Positions 1 through 6,557 of a stretch of 9,325 bases of DNA are shown here, in pieces. The DNA is from Gammaproteobacteria bacterium. Lineage in GTDB: Bacteria; Pseudomonadota; Gammaproteobacteria; JABABF01. A program made the translations under genes and the position numbers. The stretch spans positions 1-9,325 of the forward strand of contig JABABF010000173.1 of assembly GCA_014238345.1 (NCBI GenBank), given 5' to 3'. The notes beneath the pieces are model-generated. The model saw nothing but the letters and a program-made list of their open reading frames with translations. It ran no database searches and had not been told where the DNA came from. Position 1 is the first letter of the stretch, and each line of letters opens with the position of its first letter.

Positions 1-144
1 CAACGACTCCGGCTCGGTAACCGTTGCCAGCAACTTCAGCAACGGCTTGCCATCGGGTCGTTCAGCAGCAGCCCTATCAACAGCGTCTCGCAGGGTTGTA
101 CGAGTAGTGGAAACCGTTGCCTGCGCATCCATCGCCAGTGCCAT
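1..144 (-). CDS. Unrecognised protein, N-terminal fragment only
   Basis: The window holds the first 48 codons of a minus-strand gene that runs off its left edge. The reading frame is open throughout and begins MALAMDAQATVSTT, followed by a charged, Ala-rich and probably helical stretch containing RAAAERPDGKPLL. Two in-frame ATGs lie close together (148-150 and 142-144). The sequence GAGGA ends directly against the first and 6 bases before the second, so I chose the second. No signal peptide or membrane segment is visible. The gene is transcribed divergently from dinG across a spacer of about 110 bases and may share regulation with it. I do not recognise the family from this fragment and assign no function. 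That it is coding is supported by the open frame, codon character and ribosome binding site. Confidence 0.6.
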   Translation of the reverse strand, partial: MALAMDAQATVSTTRTTLRDAVDRAAAERPDGKPLLKLLATVTEPESL

Positions 145-256
145 ATACATTCCTCAAAGTACCCTGTATATCTAAGTAGCCCTCAAAAAGATACAGTACA
201 CCCGAACGAGACCATCGGCTATTCTAGCACCGCAAGGTCTCTACTGGGGGAAATGG
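145..256. promoter_or_regulatory. Divergent promoter region upstream of dinG, with LexA-like half-sites
   Basis: This spacer separates the divergent genes at 144 (minus) and 257 (plus). It contains CTGTAT at 164-169 and its exact inverse ATACAG at 191-196. Each matches a half of the gammaproteobacterial LexA box (CTGT, AT-rich centre, ACAG). They are 21 bases apart, so they do not form one standard 16-base box. The 16-mer starting at 164, CTGTATATCTAAGTAG, is a 12/16 match to an idealised box but lacks the conserved C of the right half. On the minus strand TATACA (166-171) could be a -10 element overlapping the left half. On the plus strand TATTCT (220-225) is a weak -10 for dinG, and GGGGGAA at 246-252 is its ribosome binding site. 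dinG is LexA-regulated in E. coli, so SOS control here is plausible but unproven. Confidence 0.4.
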
Positions 257-2344
257 ATGAGAGATGCCATAGAAAGTGCCTATCGCAAGTGGCTCACTGG
301 CATGGGGTTCACTGAGCGCCCTGGGCAGCTGCAGATGATGCGTGCCATCACCCAAGCATTGCAACGCACAGGTACCGAGCCACCGCTGATCGCCATTGAG
401 GCACCACCAGGCACTGGCAAAACTATTGCCTATCTGCATGCGGTCATCCCACTGGCACGCGCACTGGGAAAACATGTGGTGCTATCCACCTCAACCATCA
501 CCTTACAGGAGCAATTGACCCAAAAAGATCTGCCCTCGTTGCGCGAACACAGTGGTTTGGATTTCGACTGGGCACTAGTGAAAGGACGGCGGCGCTACTT
601 GTGCAATGCCCGCTTCATGCGCATCACAGGAGCTGAGGAGCGAAGCGACACGGCGCCCCAAGCTGACTTGGATCTGGGCCAGTCGCGCCCAGCCGCAGAC
701 ACCCGCGCCCGCTATCTGGCAATGCACACAGCACTGGACAACGGGGCATGGGATGGAGACCGAGATCACTGGCCATTGGCAGAAGCGGTGTCTGATCGCG
801 ATTGGCTGGCGGTGACCAGTGGTAGTGCCGAATGCCTCGGCCACCGTTGCGGACACTTCAGCCGCTGTTGCCTGTACGCCGCTCGCCAGCAAGCGGGAGA
901 AGTGCTGTGTCGAGTCACCAATCACGATATGGTGCTGGCGGATCTGAGGCTGGGCGGCGGCGTGTTGCTACCGCCGCCAGAGCAAACCCTCTATGTATTC
1001 GACGAGGCTCATCGACTGGGGGAGAAATTATGCGCTGCCATGACCTGCCAAGTGAGCTGGGATGCCAGCAAGAAATGGCTTGACAGCTGCGGGGATTATC
1101 TTGGTCGATGCGCCGCACAGCAATTGGCCAACTGCCCAGTGGATCCTGGTCTGATGCGTGAATTGACTGGAGTTGACACACGCATCTCCCGACTGCGGCA
1201 CCATTTGAGCGAATTGCGCGACCTGTGTGCATCACAGCTGAGCGGCGGCCAGCAGATGACCGTCATGGAGGAAATCGACCCACAGCTAGCGGCACTGGCC
1301 AGCCACACCGCCGATGACTACCGAAACTTGTTCACTTTGCTCAGCAGTGTCCGCGATGCCTGTGGCGCAGCCGTCGCGCAGACCACAGATGACTCAAGCG
1401 TGATTGAACAACGCTACCGCAATCTGGGCAACCTCATGGAGGGCGCTGAAGAAGCACAGCAACTCTGGCAGCGCTACGCCGAGCCGGATGAGAGCGACCA
1501 GCCACCGTGGGCGCGCTGGTTACAACGCGATAGTAGTGCAACTCTCAGAGTGTCCGCGGCACCAGTGCAAGGCGGGCAACTGTTGCGAGATCAGTTGTGG
1601 TCGCGCTGCGTCGGCGCTGTGCTGAGCTCGGCAACGCTGACCGCCCTCGGGCGCTTCGACTTGCTCTGCAATCAAACCAGCCTGCCAACGGACAGTGCCT
1701 TTGAGATCTCAGCGCAGGTCTTCGACCATCGGCAAGCGGCTTCTCTGCACATTCCTCAGCAGGGTTTCGACCCACGCAAACCAGCGCGACACGACCGGGA
1801 AGTTGCCGACTTACTGAGCCGAGTACTGCCCCAGCAGAGCGGCGGTAGCCTCGTGCTGTTCGCCTCGCGCCGCCAGCTGAGCGATGTGCTGGAATTGCTA
1901 CCAACACCGCTACGAGATGAGATCTTGGTGCAGGGGGAGGGGGTGAGCCGCAGCCAATTGCTACAGCAGCACCGCCAAGCCGTGGACGACGGTCAAGCCA
2001 GCACTCTATTCGGCTTGACCAGTTTTGCCGAGGGTGTGGATCTGCCGGGCAACTATTGCCAGTTGCTGGTCATAGCTAAGTTGCCCTTTGCCCCACCGGA
2101 CGATCCACTGGGGCAGACCTTGGCGCGCTGGATTGAGCGTGAAGGGGGGCGAGCTTTTGAAGAATTGACGCTGCCGGAAGTATCACGGCGCATGGTGCAA
2201 GCCTGTGGGCGCCTACTGCGCACTACCAGCGACAGCGGGCGCATTGTGTGCTTGGATGTTAGGTTGCACTCCAGCAATTACGGCTCGCGCCTACTCGACG
2301 CACTACCGCCCTATCGACGCGCCACGCTGGAGGAACTGCTATAG
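257..2344 (+). CDS. dinG: ATP-dependent DNA helicase DinG (Rad3/XPD family, iron-sulfur)
   Basis: A superfamily 2 helicase of the XPD/Rad3 group. Family members unwind DNA 5' to 3', including D-loops, R-loops and forked structures, and E. coli DinG helps cells survive replication-transcription conflicts. The protein is 695 residues (E. coli DinG is 716). Visible motifs in order: Q24 in the RPGQLQM region; Walker A APPGTGKT at 49-56; motif Ia STSTITLQEQL at 77-87; Fe-S cysteines C116, C193, C198 and C204, with spacing almost identical to E. coli C120/C194/C199/C205; Walker B DEAH at 249-252; SSATL at 457-461; SFAEGVDLPG; and motif VI QACGRLLR at 648-655. Residues 161-230 align with DinG rather than its paralogue YoaA, and the ending RLLDALPPYRR also fits DinG. 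There is no N-terminal exonuclease domain as in Firmicute DinG. I chose the ATG at 257 over the out-of-frame ATG at 253; GGGGGAA lies just upstream. The gene looks intact. Confidence 0.95.
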   Translation: MRDAIESAYRKWLTGMGFTERPGQLQMMRAITQALQRTGTEPPLIAIEAPPGTGKTIAYLHAVIPLARALGKHVVLSTSTITLQEQLTQKDLPSLREHSGLDFDWALVKGRRRYLCNARFMRITGAEERSDTAPQADLDLGQSRPAADTRARYLAMHTALDNGAWDGDRDHWPLAEAVSDRDWLAVTSGSAECLGHRCGHFSRCCLYAARQQAGEVLCRVTNHDMVLADLRLGGGVLLPPPEQTLYVFDEAHRLGEKLCAAMTCQVSWDASKKWLDSCGDYLGRCAAQQLANCPVDPGLMRELTGVDTRISRLRHHLSELRDLCASQLSGGQQMTVMEEIDPQLAALASHTADDYRNLFTLLSSVRDACGAAVAQTTDDSSVIEQRYRNLGNLMEGAEEAQQLWQRYAEPDESDQPPWARWLQRDSSATLRVSAAPVQGGQLLRDQLWSRCVGAVLSSATLTALGRFDLLCNQTSLPTDSAFEISAQVFDHRQAASLHIPQQGFDPRKPARHDREVADLLSRVLPQQSGGSLVLFASRRQLSDVLELLPTPLRDEILVQGEGVSRSQLLQQHRQAVDDGQASTLFGLTSFAEGVDLPGNYCQLLVIAKLPFAPPDDPLGQTLARWIEREGGRAFEELTLPEVSRRMVQACGRLLRTTSDSGRIVCLDVRLHSSNYGSRLLDALPPYRRATLEELL

Positions 2345-2383
2345 CGGCACCGATCATCGTGCCAGCTGAGCGAGAGGCCGCTA
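2342..2383. terminator. Inverted repeat spanning both convergent stop codons (possible weak terminator)
   Basis: dinG and the minus-strand DUF6231 gene converge with 36 bases between their stop codons. TAGCGGC at 2342-2348 is an exact 7-base inverse of GCCGCTA at 2377-2383. Each arm begins, on its own coding strand, with the TAG stop codon of its gene. A smaller alternative hairpin, GGCAC (2346-2350) with GTGCC (2359-2363), competes for the first arm. Neither stem is followed by a T-tract on either strand, so this is not a classical intrinsic terminator. It could slow or end transcription from both sides, or simply be chance. Confidence 0.25.
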
Positions 2384-2860
2384 CCCGAGGGGCAGATTAA
2401 ACCGCTCTGGATTGGCCCAATGCTCGGCGTTATTCCAGCGCCGCTTCGGGTTGTAGCGGCGAGTGTCGTAGCGGTAGACCTCACCGGGCTGCGCGGTCTC
2501 GCGCAAGCGCTCCAAGCCCAGCGCATAGAAATCGCTCGGCGACCATGGCATAGGCGCGCTCTTCCCGGTCTCTAATACATAAAAGCAGTGGCTGTGGAAA
2601 TCGCGCAGATAGGCGAGGATCTGCTCAGCTTGGCGATGCTCCACTGTCCCCAGTTGATCAATGATCAATGCCAAATCAAAACGCCGCTCGGCCAAGCTCG
2701 CCAGCTGCGTCACTGTAGTTATCGTGCATAGCACATTGCCAGCCACCTCTCCCCAATCCTTGAGCACCGGCAAGATCGCCCGACTACAGCTCAACAAAGA
2801 GCGCGGCCGGTGCTGCTGAAGTAATTGCCCCAGCCACACATCCAACGATACAGCGTTCAT
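2381..2860 (-). CDS. DUF6231-type protein of unknown function
   Basis: A 159-residue protein of unknown function. Its middle (residues about 60-97) reads RRFDLALIIDQLGT, then a helix, then CFYVLE, which has the look of a Rossmann-type or degenerate methyltransferase core. I see no glycine-rich SAM-binding motif. The C-terminal half carries a WSPSDFYALGLERL segment (106-119), YRYD (129-132) and WNNAEHWANPERF (142-154). This order matches what I remember of the Pseudomonas family DUF6231 (RFDLALVVD, DFFALAL, WANPENF). No signal peptide or membrane segment is evident. Its ATG (2858-2860) overlaps the TGA of the upstream SDR gene as ATGA, so the two are probably translationally coupled; there is no clear separate Shine-Dalgarno. 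It converges on dinG. The coding call is strong, the family assignment rests on memory, and no function is implied. Confidence 0.8.
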   Translation of the reverse strand: MNAVSLDVWLGQLLQQHRPRSLLSCSRAILPVLKDWGEVAGNVLCTITTVTQLASLAERRFDLALIIDQLGTVEHRQAEQILAYLRDFHSHCFYVLETGKSAPMPWSPSDFYALGLERLRETAQPGEVYRYDTRRYNPKRRWNNAEHWANPERFNLPLG

Positions 2861-3741
2861 CGCACGATGGCGGGATGGGGCTCTCTGGGATCCCCAAACA
2901 TCGGGCGGTGGGAGATGGGCGCCTTGCCATCAATGTCTAAAATGCCGTATTTAGCGCCTAATTCGGCACCGATGAAGGTGCGGCCAGATTTTTCCATGCG
3001 CTCTGGGTCACGATAGAGTGCGGCGATGACCCGCCCGGTGAATTGTGGCCATTCGGCGATCGGCTCCAGCTCGGCGTAGGCCTCGGGCTTCTCCTTGAAG
3101 ACACGCTCGGTGCGCTCGGTGCGCAACAAGCCGAGCCACAGCGAGGCGCAGGCGACATCGTGATCACGCAGGTCTACAGCCATATCGGCTGCAAACTTGT
3201 CAACACCGGTTTTCTGTGCGCCATAGGCCGGACCGTGCATGTAACAGGATGCCCCAAAGGAAGAGGTGAAGCAGATCAATCCATCGTGGCGAGCAGCCAT
3301 CAATGGTGCCGCATAGTAACTGGCGACATAGGCCGAGCGCAATCCTACATTTAGAATGTCGACCAAGGCCAAGTCCTTCTCCCAAAACGAGCCCGCTTCG
3401 ATCAGCTGGTCGTGGATCTGAGTGGCATTGTTGACCAAAATATGGAGGGCTCCGCCCTGTTCGTCGGCGACGCGCTCAAACAGAGCGCGTGTCTGGCTAT
3501 CATCGCTGTGATCACAGACCACCGCGATGCCAACACCCGGACCAGCAACATTGATTTCCGCCGCAGTGGCTCCGACTGTGCCCGGGAGCGGTGCCGAGCC
3601 TTCCTCAACCGTGCGTCCCGTCACATAGACCGTAGCTCCAGCAGCGCCAAGCGCCAAGGCAATGCCGCGGCCAGCGCCGCGACTGGAACCAGTCACCACG
3701 GCGATACAGCCAGCGAGGGTCGATGGGTCGCTGATATTCAT
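2857..3741 (-). CDS. Short-chain dehydrogenase/reductase, DHRS1-like
   Basis: A 294-residue classical SDR oxidoreductase that would use NAD(P)(H) on an unknown alcohol or carbonyl substrate, probably in the cytoplasm. The Rossmann fold opens with TGSSRGAGRG at 17-26; TGRT at 41-44 contains R43 after beta-strand 2, which favours NADP(H). D77 is the usual adenine-contacting residue, and NNA is at 104-106. The catalytic set is S160, Y173 and K177 (YGAQK), with the expected 13-residue Ser-Tyr spacing. The stretch around FAADMAVDLRDHDVACASLW and the sequence LRTERT resemble animal and bacterial DHRS1. The C-terminal tail of about 40 residues past the SDR core, containing GAELGAKYGILDIDGK, is also typical of that group. 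The ATG at 3739-3741 has GGAG 8 bases upstream (3750-3753). It is followed with an ATGA overlap by the DUF6231 gene. Substrate cannot be deduced from sequence. Confidence 0.9.
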   Translation of the reverse strand: MNISDPSTLAGCIAVVTGSSRGAGRGIALALGAAGATVYVTGRTVEEGSAPLPGTVGATAAEINVAGPGVGIAVVCDHSDDSQTRALFERVADEQGGALHILVNNATQIHDQLIEAGSFWEKDLALVDILNVGLRSAYVASYYAAPLMAARHDGLICFTSSFGASCYMHGPAYGAQKTGVDKFAADMAVDLRDHDVACASLWLGLLRTERTERVFKEKPEAYAELEPIAEWPQFTGRVIAALYRDPERMEKSGRTFIGAELGAKYGILDIDGKAPISHRPMFGDPREPHPAIVR

Positions 3742-3763
3742 GCTACAGACTCCATCGTGCGAT
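2859..3763. repeat. 12-base inverted repeat bracketing the SDR gene (arms 2859-2870 and 3752-3763)
   Basis: ATCGCACGATGG at 2859-2870 (plus strand) recurs as its exact reverse complement at 3752-3763. The first arm sits on the SDR stop/DUF6231 start overlap. The second overlaps the first two bases of the SDR Shine-Dalgarno (GGAG at 3750-3753). A few exact 12-base pairs are expected by chance in a window this size, so only the placement is notable. Confidence 0.4.
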
Positions 3764-3851
3764 CATTTAATCCATGATAACCGTAGCCGCGCAAGGATGA
3801 TGCCCGTGCCGCTCTCAGGGATCAGCTCGTCGTCAGTACACCAACCAGTAC
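3742..3851. other. Spacer between thpR and the SDR gene
   Basis: These 110 bases separate two minus-strand genes. The SDR ribosome binding site GGAG is at 3750-3753. Just past the thpR stop, AGTAC and GTACT form a 5-base stem with an 8-base loop at about 3836-3853, with no T-tract, so it is not a convincing terminator. I see no strong promoter hexamers; read-through from thpR is possible, but the spacing is long for a tight operon. Confidence 0.4.
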
Positions 3852-4391
3852 TCAGGGTGGTAGTGGCCATTCCTCCAAGGCCGTGTGGCGGGCTCCCGCT
3901 GGACACAGCTCACTCTGGTATAGAGTAATTCGGCAGCAGTCCAGCAATGGCAAGACCTGCGGTGGTGGCAAGGCTGGTGCTGAGCCGCCCCGCAGGCGTC
4001 CCAAAGTGATGTGGCCGCGAAAACGCCGCCGAGGTGCAGGCAAACCAGCGCGACGCGCCGCATGACGCAATGCAGCAGCAAGAGCCTCCAGAGCTGGCGC
4101 CACACCCGCTTGCGCCACAACCACTCGGGGTCGTGTCGGTGATGGGAACAACACGGGAGCGCTGAGCGGCACACTGAAAGCGGGATGCCGGTCGATGACT
4201 TGCTCCACATGCTGCAACAGTAGATCACCATACTCCGCAGGCATGTGCTCAATAAAATGCAAGGTCAGATGTAGCTGGGCTGGCTGCACCACCCTCCAGT
4301 TAGCATGGGCGGCGAGCCCCAGTTCCCGCACCAGTGACACCAAGCGGTCGCGCAACGCCACATCGGGTGTCACAGCAAAAAATAGACGCAT
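3852..4391 (-). CDS. thpR: RNA 2',3'-cyclic phosphodiesterase ThpR (2'-5' RNA ligase/LigT family)
   Basis: A 179-residue member of the 2H phosphoesterase superfamily (E. coli ThpR is 176). Family enzymes hydrolyse 2',3'-cyclic phosphate RNA ends to 2'-phosphate, and can join or cleave 2'-5' linkages on tRNA halves in vitro; the physiological role is unclear. The start MRLFFAVTPD is typical. Both catalytic signatures are present: HLTL at 41-44 (H41, T43) and HITL at 127-130 (H127, T129), separated by the usual spacing of about 85 residues, with F46 after the first and GRL after the second. RRRFRGHITLGR is a family hallmark. The ATG at 4389-4391 is the first possible one, because an in-frame TAG lies shortly upstream; no Shine-Dalgarno is obvious. 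It is divergent from the sulfotransferase gene and is followed 110 bases later by the SDR gene on the same strand. Confidence 0.92.
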   Translation of the reverse strand: MRLFFAVTPDVALRDRLVSLVRELGLAAHANWRVVQPAQLHLTLHFIEHMPAEYGDLLLQHVEQVIDRHPAFSVPLSAPVLFPSPTRPRVVVAQAGVAPALEALAAALRHAARRAGLPAPRRRFRGHITLGRLRGGSAPALPPPQVLPLLDCCRITLYQSELCPAGARHTALEEWPLPP

Positions 4392-4487
4392 CGTTACAGT
4401 GATCTAGAGTATGCGCAGCAGCCATCATGGCGGCGATTGACCGCTATACTTTAGTTGAAATTTTTTTCACTGGTGCCATGCTCGCCT
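4392..4487. promoter_or_regulatory. Divergent promoter region, thpR / sulfotransferase
   Basis: The spacer contains TATACT at 4445-4450, a good -10 hexamer for the plus-strand sulfotransferase gene, though no good -35 sits 16-18 bases before it. TTGACC at 4437-4442 is -35-like but lies too close to pair with that -10, and the alternative -10 it would need (around 4460) is only a T-tract. GCCAT-C-ATGGC at 4421-4431 is a perfect 11-base palindrome that could be an operator for either gene. A run of seven T (4461-4467) lies between the promoter and the start codon. On the minus strand only weak -10 candidates for thpR are visible (CATACT near 4407-4412). Confidence 0.35.
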
Positions 4488-5756
4488 ATGAGTACTCCCG
4501 CCCCACAGCCCCTCTATATTGACGATTTGAGCACGCCCCAGCTCGCCCCTGAGTTGCGCCATCTAATGGCGGATATGGTGGCGGCCGCCCCCCACGCCAC
4601 CTATACCGAGCAAGCGGTGCTGGAGGCCGCCCGCGCACAAACAGGACTTGATGACTTCGGTGCCAACAGCTTTCGGGTGCATCTGCGCGCCGCGCTGGAG
4701 GCGATGGATGCCGATAGCGACCAGAGCGACTTCGGTCGCCTGAGCAATTTCAATTGCATCGTGCGCAATGTAGCCAATCGGCTACGCTTGGAGCAGCTGA
4801 TCAGCCAGCATCCAGAGATTGAGCAGCTCAGCATCCGCCGTCCGATCATCATTGCTGGCCTACCGCGCTCTGGTACCACCCATATGCACAACCTACTGGG
4901 TGCAGATCCCAACTCGCGTTGCCTACCCTACTGGGAATCAATAGAGCCCGTGCCGCCGCCAGAAGATCTGGCGATGGCAGCTAATGGCGAAGATCCACGT
5001 ATCACGCGCTGTCGTGAGACCTTGGCCATGCAGGATGCCGTATTGCCCTATTTCCGCAATATGCACGAAATGACACCAGAGCACGCCCATGAGGAAATCG
5101 AGCTGGCGATGATGGATTGCTCCTCCATGCTGTTTGAGACCTACGGCATGGTGCCAACTTGGCGCGATTACTATCTGGCACAAGATCAGCGCCCGAGCTA
5201 TTGCTATATGGCTCGCGCCCTCAAGGCTCTGCAATGGCTACGCGGCCCCGCCAACTGGGTGCTGAAGTCACCACAGCATATCGAGCAGTTGCCCACGCTC
5301 GCCGAGACCTTCCCCGATGCCACCTTCGTATTACCGCACCGAGATCCCGTGGCGATCGTGGTATCGCTATCAACCATGTTGTCCTACACCTTTCGCCTCA
5401 GCCGCGATCCGGTGCGTCCAAAAGAAGTTGCCGCATACTGGCATGATCGCCTATTGCGTATGCTCCAAGCAGGAATCCGCGACCACGACCAGCTGCCGAC
5501 CGAACGCAGAGTGGATGTGGCTTTCGATGATTTTATGGCTGACCCAATGGCCGTGATAGCAAATATTTACCAAGTGGCAGGGCGCGATCTAAGCGGCACT
5601 ACACTCGCCACACTACAGTGCTATCAAGCCAGCCACCGGCGCAATCGCTTTGGACGAATCCACTACGATATTGATGCATTGGGCTTGGATATTCCGCAGC
5701 TGCGCCGCGATTTCCGCTTTTATACCGAGCGCTTCGGTCTGCGTGAAGAATACTGA
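4488..5756 (+). CDS. PAPS-dependent sulfotransferase family protein
   Basis: A 422-residue protein of the bacterial Sulfotransfer_3-like group, which transfers sulfate from 3'-phosphoadenosine-5'-phosphosulfate to a hydroxyl or amine acceptor. An N-terminal helical region (1-117) precedes the 5'-phosphosulfate-binding loop IIAGLPRSGTTHMHNLL (121-137, core R127-S-G-T-T). VLKSPQH (258-264) is the conserved KSP segment, HRDP (284-287) followed by Ser residues gives the 3'-phosphate-binding motif, and the C-terminal stretch around YDIDALGLD is usual for the family. No signal peptide or membrane helix is seen, so it is probably cytoplasmic. The frame is open from a TTG at 4455, but I chose the ATG at 4488 (MSTPAPQPLYID) because the TTG would fall at or before the predicted transcription start. 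Neither has a clear Shine-Dalgarno. The M15 peptidase gene follows after 4 bases. The acceptor is unknown. Confidence 0.88.
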   Translation: MSTPAPQPLYIDDLSTPQLAPELRHLMADMVAAAPHATYTEQAVLEAARAQTGLDDFGANSFRVHLRAALEAMDADSDQSDFGRLSNFNCIVRNVANRLRLEQLISQHPEIEQLSIRRPIIIAGLPRSGTTHMHNLLGADPNSRCLPYWESIEPVPPPEDLAMAANGEDPRITRCRETLAMQDAVLPYFRNMHEMTPEHAHEEIELAMMDCSSMLFETYGMVPTWRDYYLAQDQRPSYCYMARALKALQWLRGPANWVLKSPQHIEQLPTLAETFPDATFVLPHRDPVAIVVSLSTMLSYTFRLSRDPVRPKEVAAYWHDRLLRMLQAGIRDHDQLPTERRVDVAFDDFMADPMAVIANIYQVAGRDLSGTTLATLQCYQASHRRNRFGRIHYDIDALGLDIPQLRRDFRFYTERFGLREEY

Positions 5757-5760
5757 TGAC

Positions 5761-6543
5761 ATGACGCTACCCGCCACAGCCCGGCAGTTGCCGCCCACTC
5801 CCTCCCTAAAGCAGCTACTGGGCTTGGACGATCGGCATGTACTGGCGGCGACGGCGCTACCCGGCCTCAAAGTCCCCCTGCATCCGGCGGCGGGACGGGC
5901 GTTGCTACGCTTGCACGCCGTAGCGGCGGCAGCTGGTTTCGACTTGCAGGCGCTCAGTGGACACCGCTCTTTCGCCCGACAATTAGCTATTATTGATGAC
6001 AAGGCGCGGGGGCGCCGACCCCTATTAGCTGCCGATGAACAACCGCTGGATGCTACCGCTATGCCCCCGCTACAACGCCTGCGCGCCCTGTTGCACTGGT
6101 CAGCACTGCCCGGTGCCTCTCGGCACCACTGGGGTAGCGAGGTTGATGTCTGTGATGCCGCCGTTCCGCCACAAGAAGGCTGCGATACGCTGACGCTAGC
6201 CGAAGCACAAGGCCCTTCGGCTGCACTCCACGCTTGGCTGGACACCCGCATTGCCACCGGTTGCGCCGAGGGCTTTGTACGCCCCTACGCCACCACCAGC
6301 GCTGCGGTCGACGGCATCGGTTTAGAGCCGTGGCACCTGAGCTACGCGCCACTGTCATCACAATGTGCTGCAGCGCTCGCCGAGACTAACGGCAAGCAGT
6401 TGCTCGACCTACTGCGCGGCACAGATTTCGCGTTGCGCGACACCCTGCTCGCCAACTGGACGCAGATCTATCAGGATTTTGTCTTGCCGCACTGGTGCCC
6501 GCCGAGCCAGCAACTATCCGGCAGGAGCAATATGCCGCTGTGA
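5761..6543 (+). CDS. M15-family metallopeptidase, VanY/D-Ala-D-Ala carboxypeptidase type
   Basis: A 260-residue zinc peptidase of the VanY/LdcB type (M15B); relatives trim the C-terminal D-Ala or an internal bond of peptidoglycan peptides. Signatures: SGHRSF at 66-71 (R69, the substrate-binding Arg position); SRHHWGSEVD at 120-129, fitting S-x-H-x-x-G-x-x-x-D with zinc ligands H122 and D129; and EPWHLSY at 189-195, with catalytic E189 and third ligand H192. All metal and catalytic residues are present. With the ATG at 5761 there is no signal peptide, which is odd for a wall enzyme. The frame is open upstream to a TTG at 5650, with an ATG at 5674, overlapping the sulfotransferase gene. I prefer 5761, which sits 4 bases after the sulfotransferase TGA and has a purine-rich GAAGAA upstream. 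It is probably co-transcribed with the sulfotransferase. Exact substrate is unknown. Confidence 0.87.
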   Translation: MTLPATARQLPPTPSLKQLLGLDDRHVLAATALPGLKVPLHPAAGRALLRLHAVAAAAGFDLQALSGHRSFARQLAIIDDKARGRRPLLAADEQPLDATAMPPLQRLRALLHWSALPGASRHHWGSEVDVCDAAVPPQEGCDTLTLAEAQGPSAALHAWLDTRIATGCAEGFVRPYATTSAAVDGIGLEPWHLSYAPLSSQCAAALAETNGKQLLDLLRGTDFALRDTLLANWTQIYQDFVLPHWCPPSQQLSGRSNMPL

Positions 6544-6557
6544 CGGCACGAGGAGCT

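Noticed and set aside
2825..3777. Plus-strand open frames across the SDR gene
   Set aside because: They lie opposite a complete, motif-bearing SDR gene and show no recognisable protein features of their own.
4455..4487. TTG start at 4455 for the sulfotransferase
   Set aside because: It would lie at or before the transcription start predicted from TATACT (4445-4450), and the added residues (MKFFSLVPCSP) are not needed by the family.
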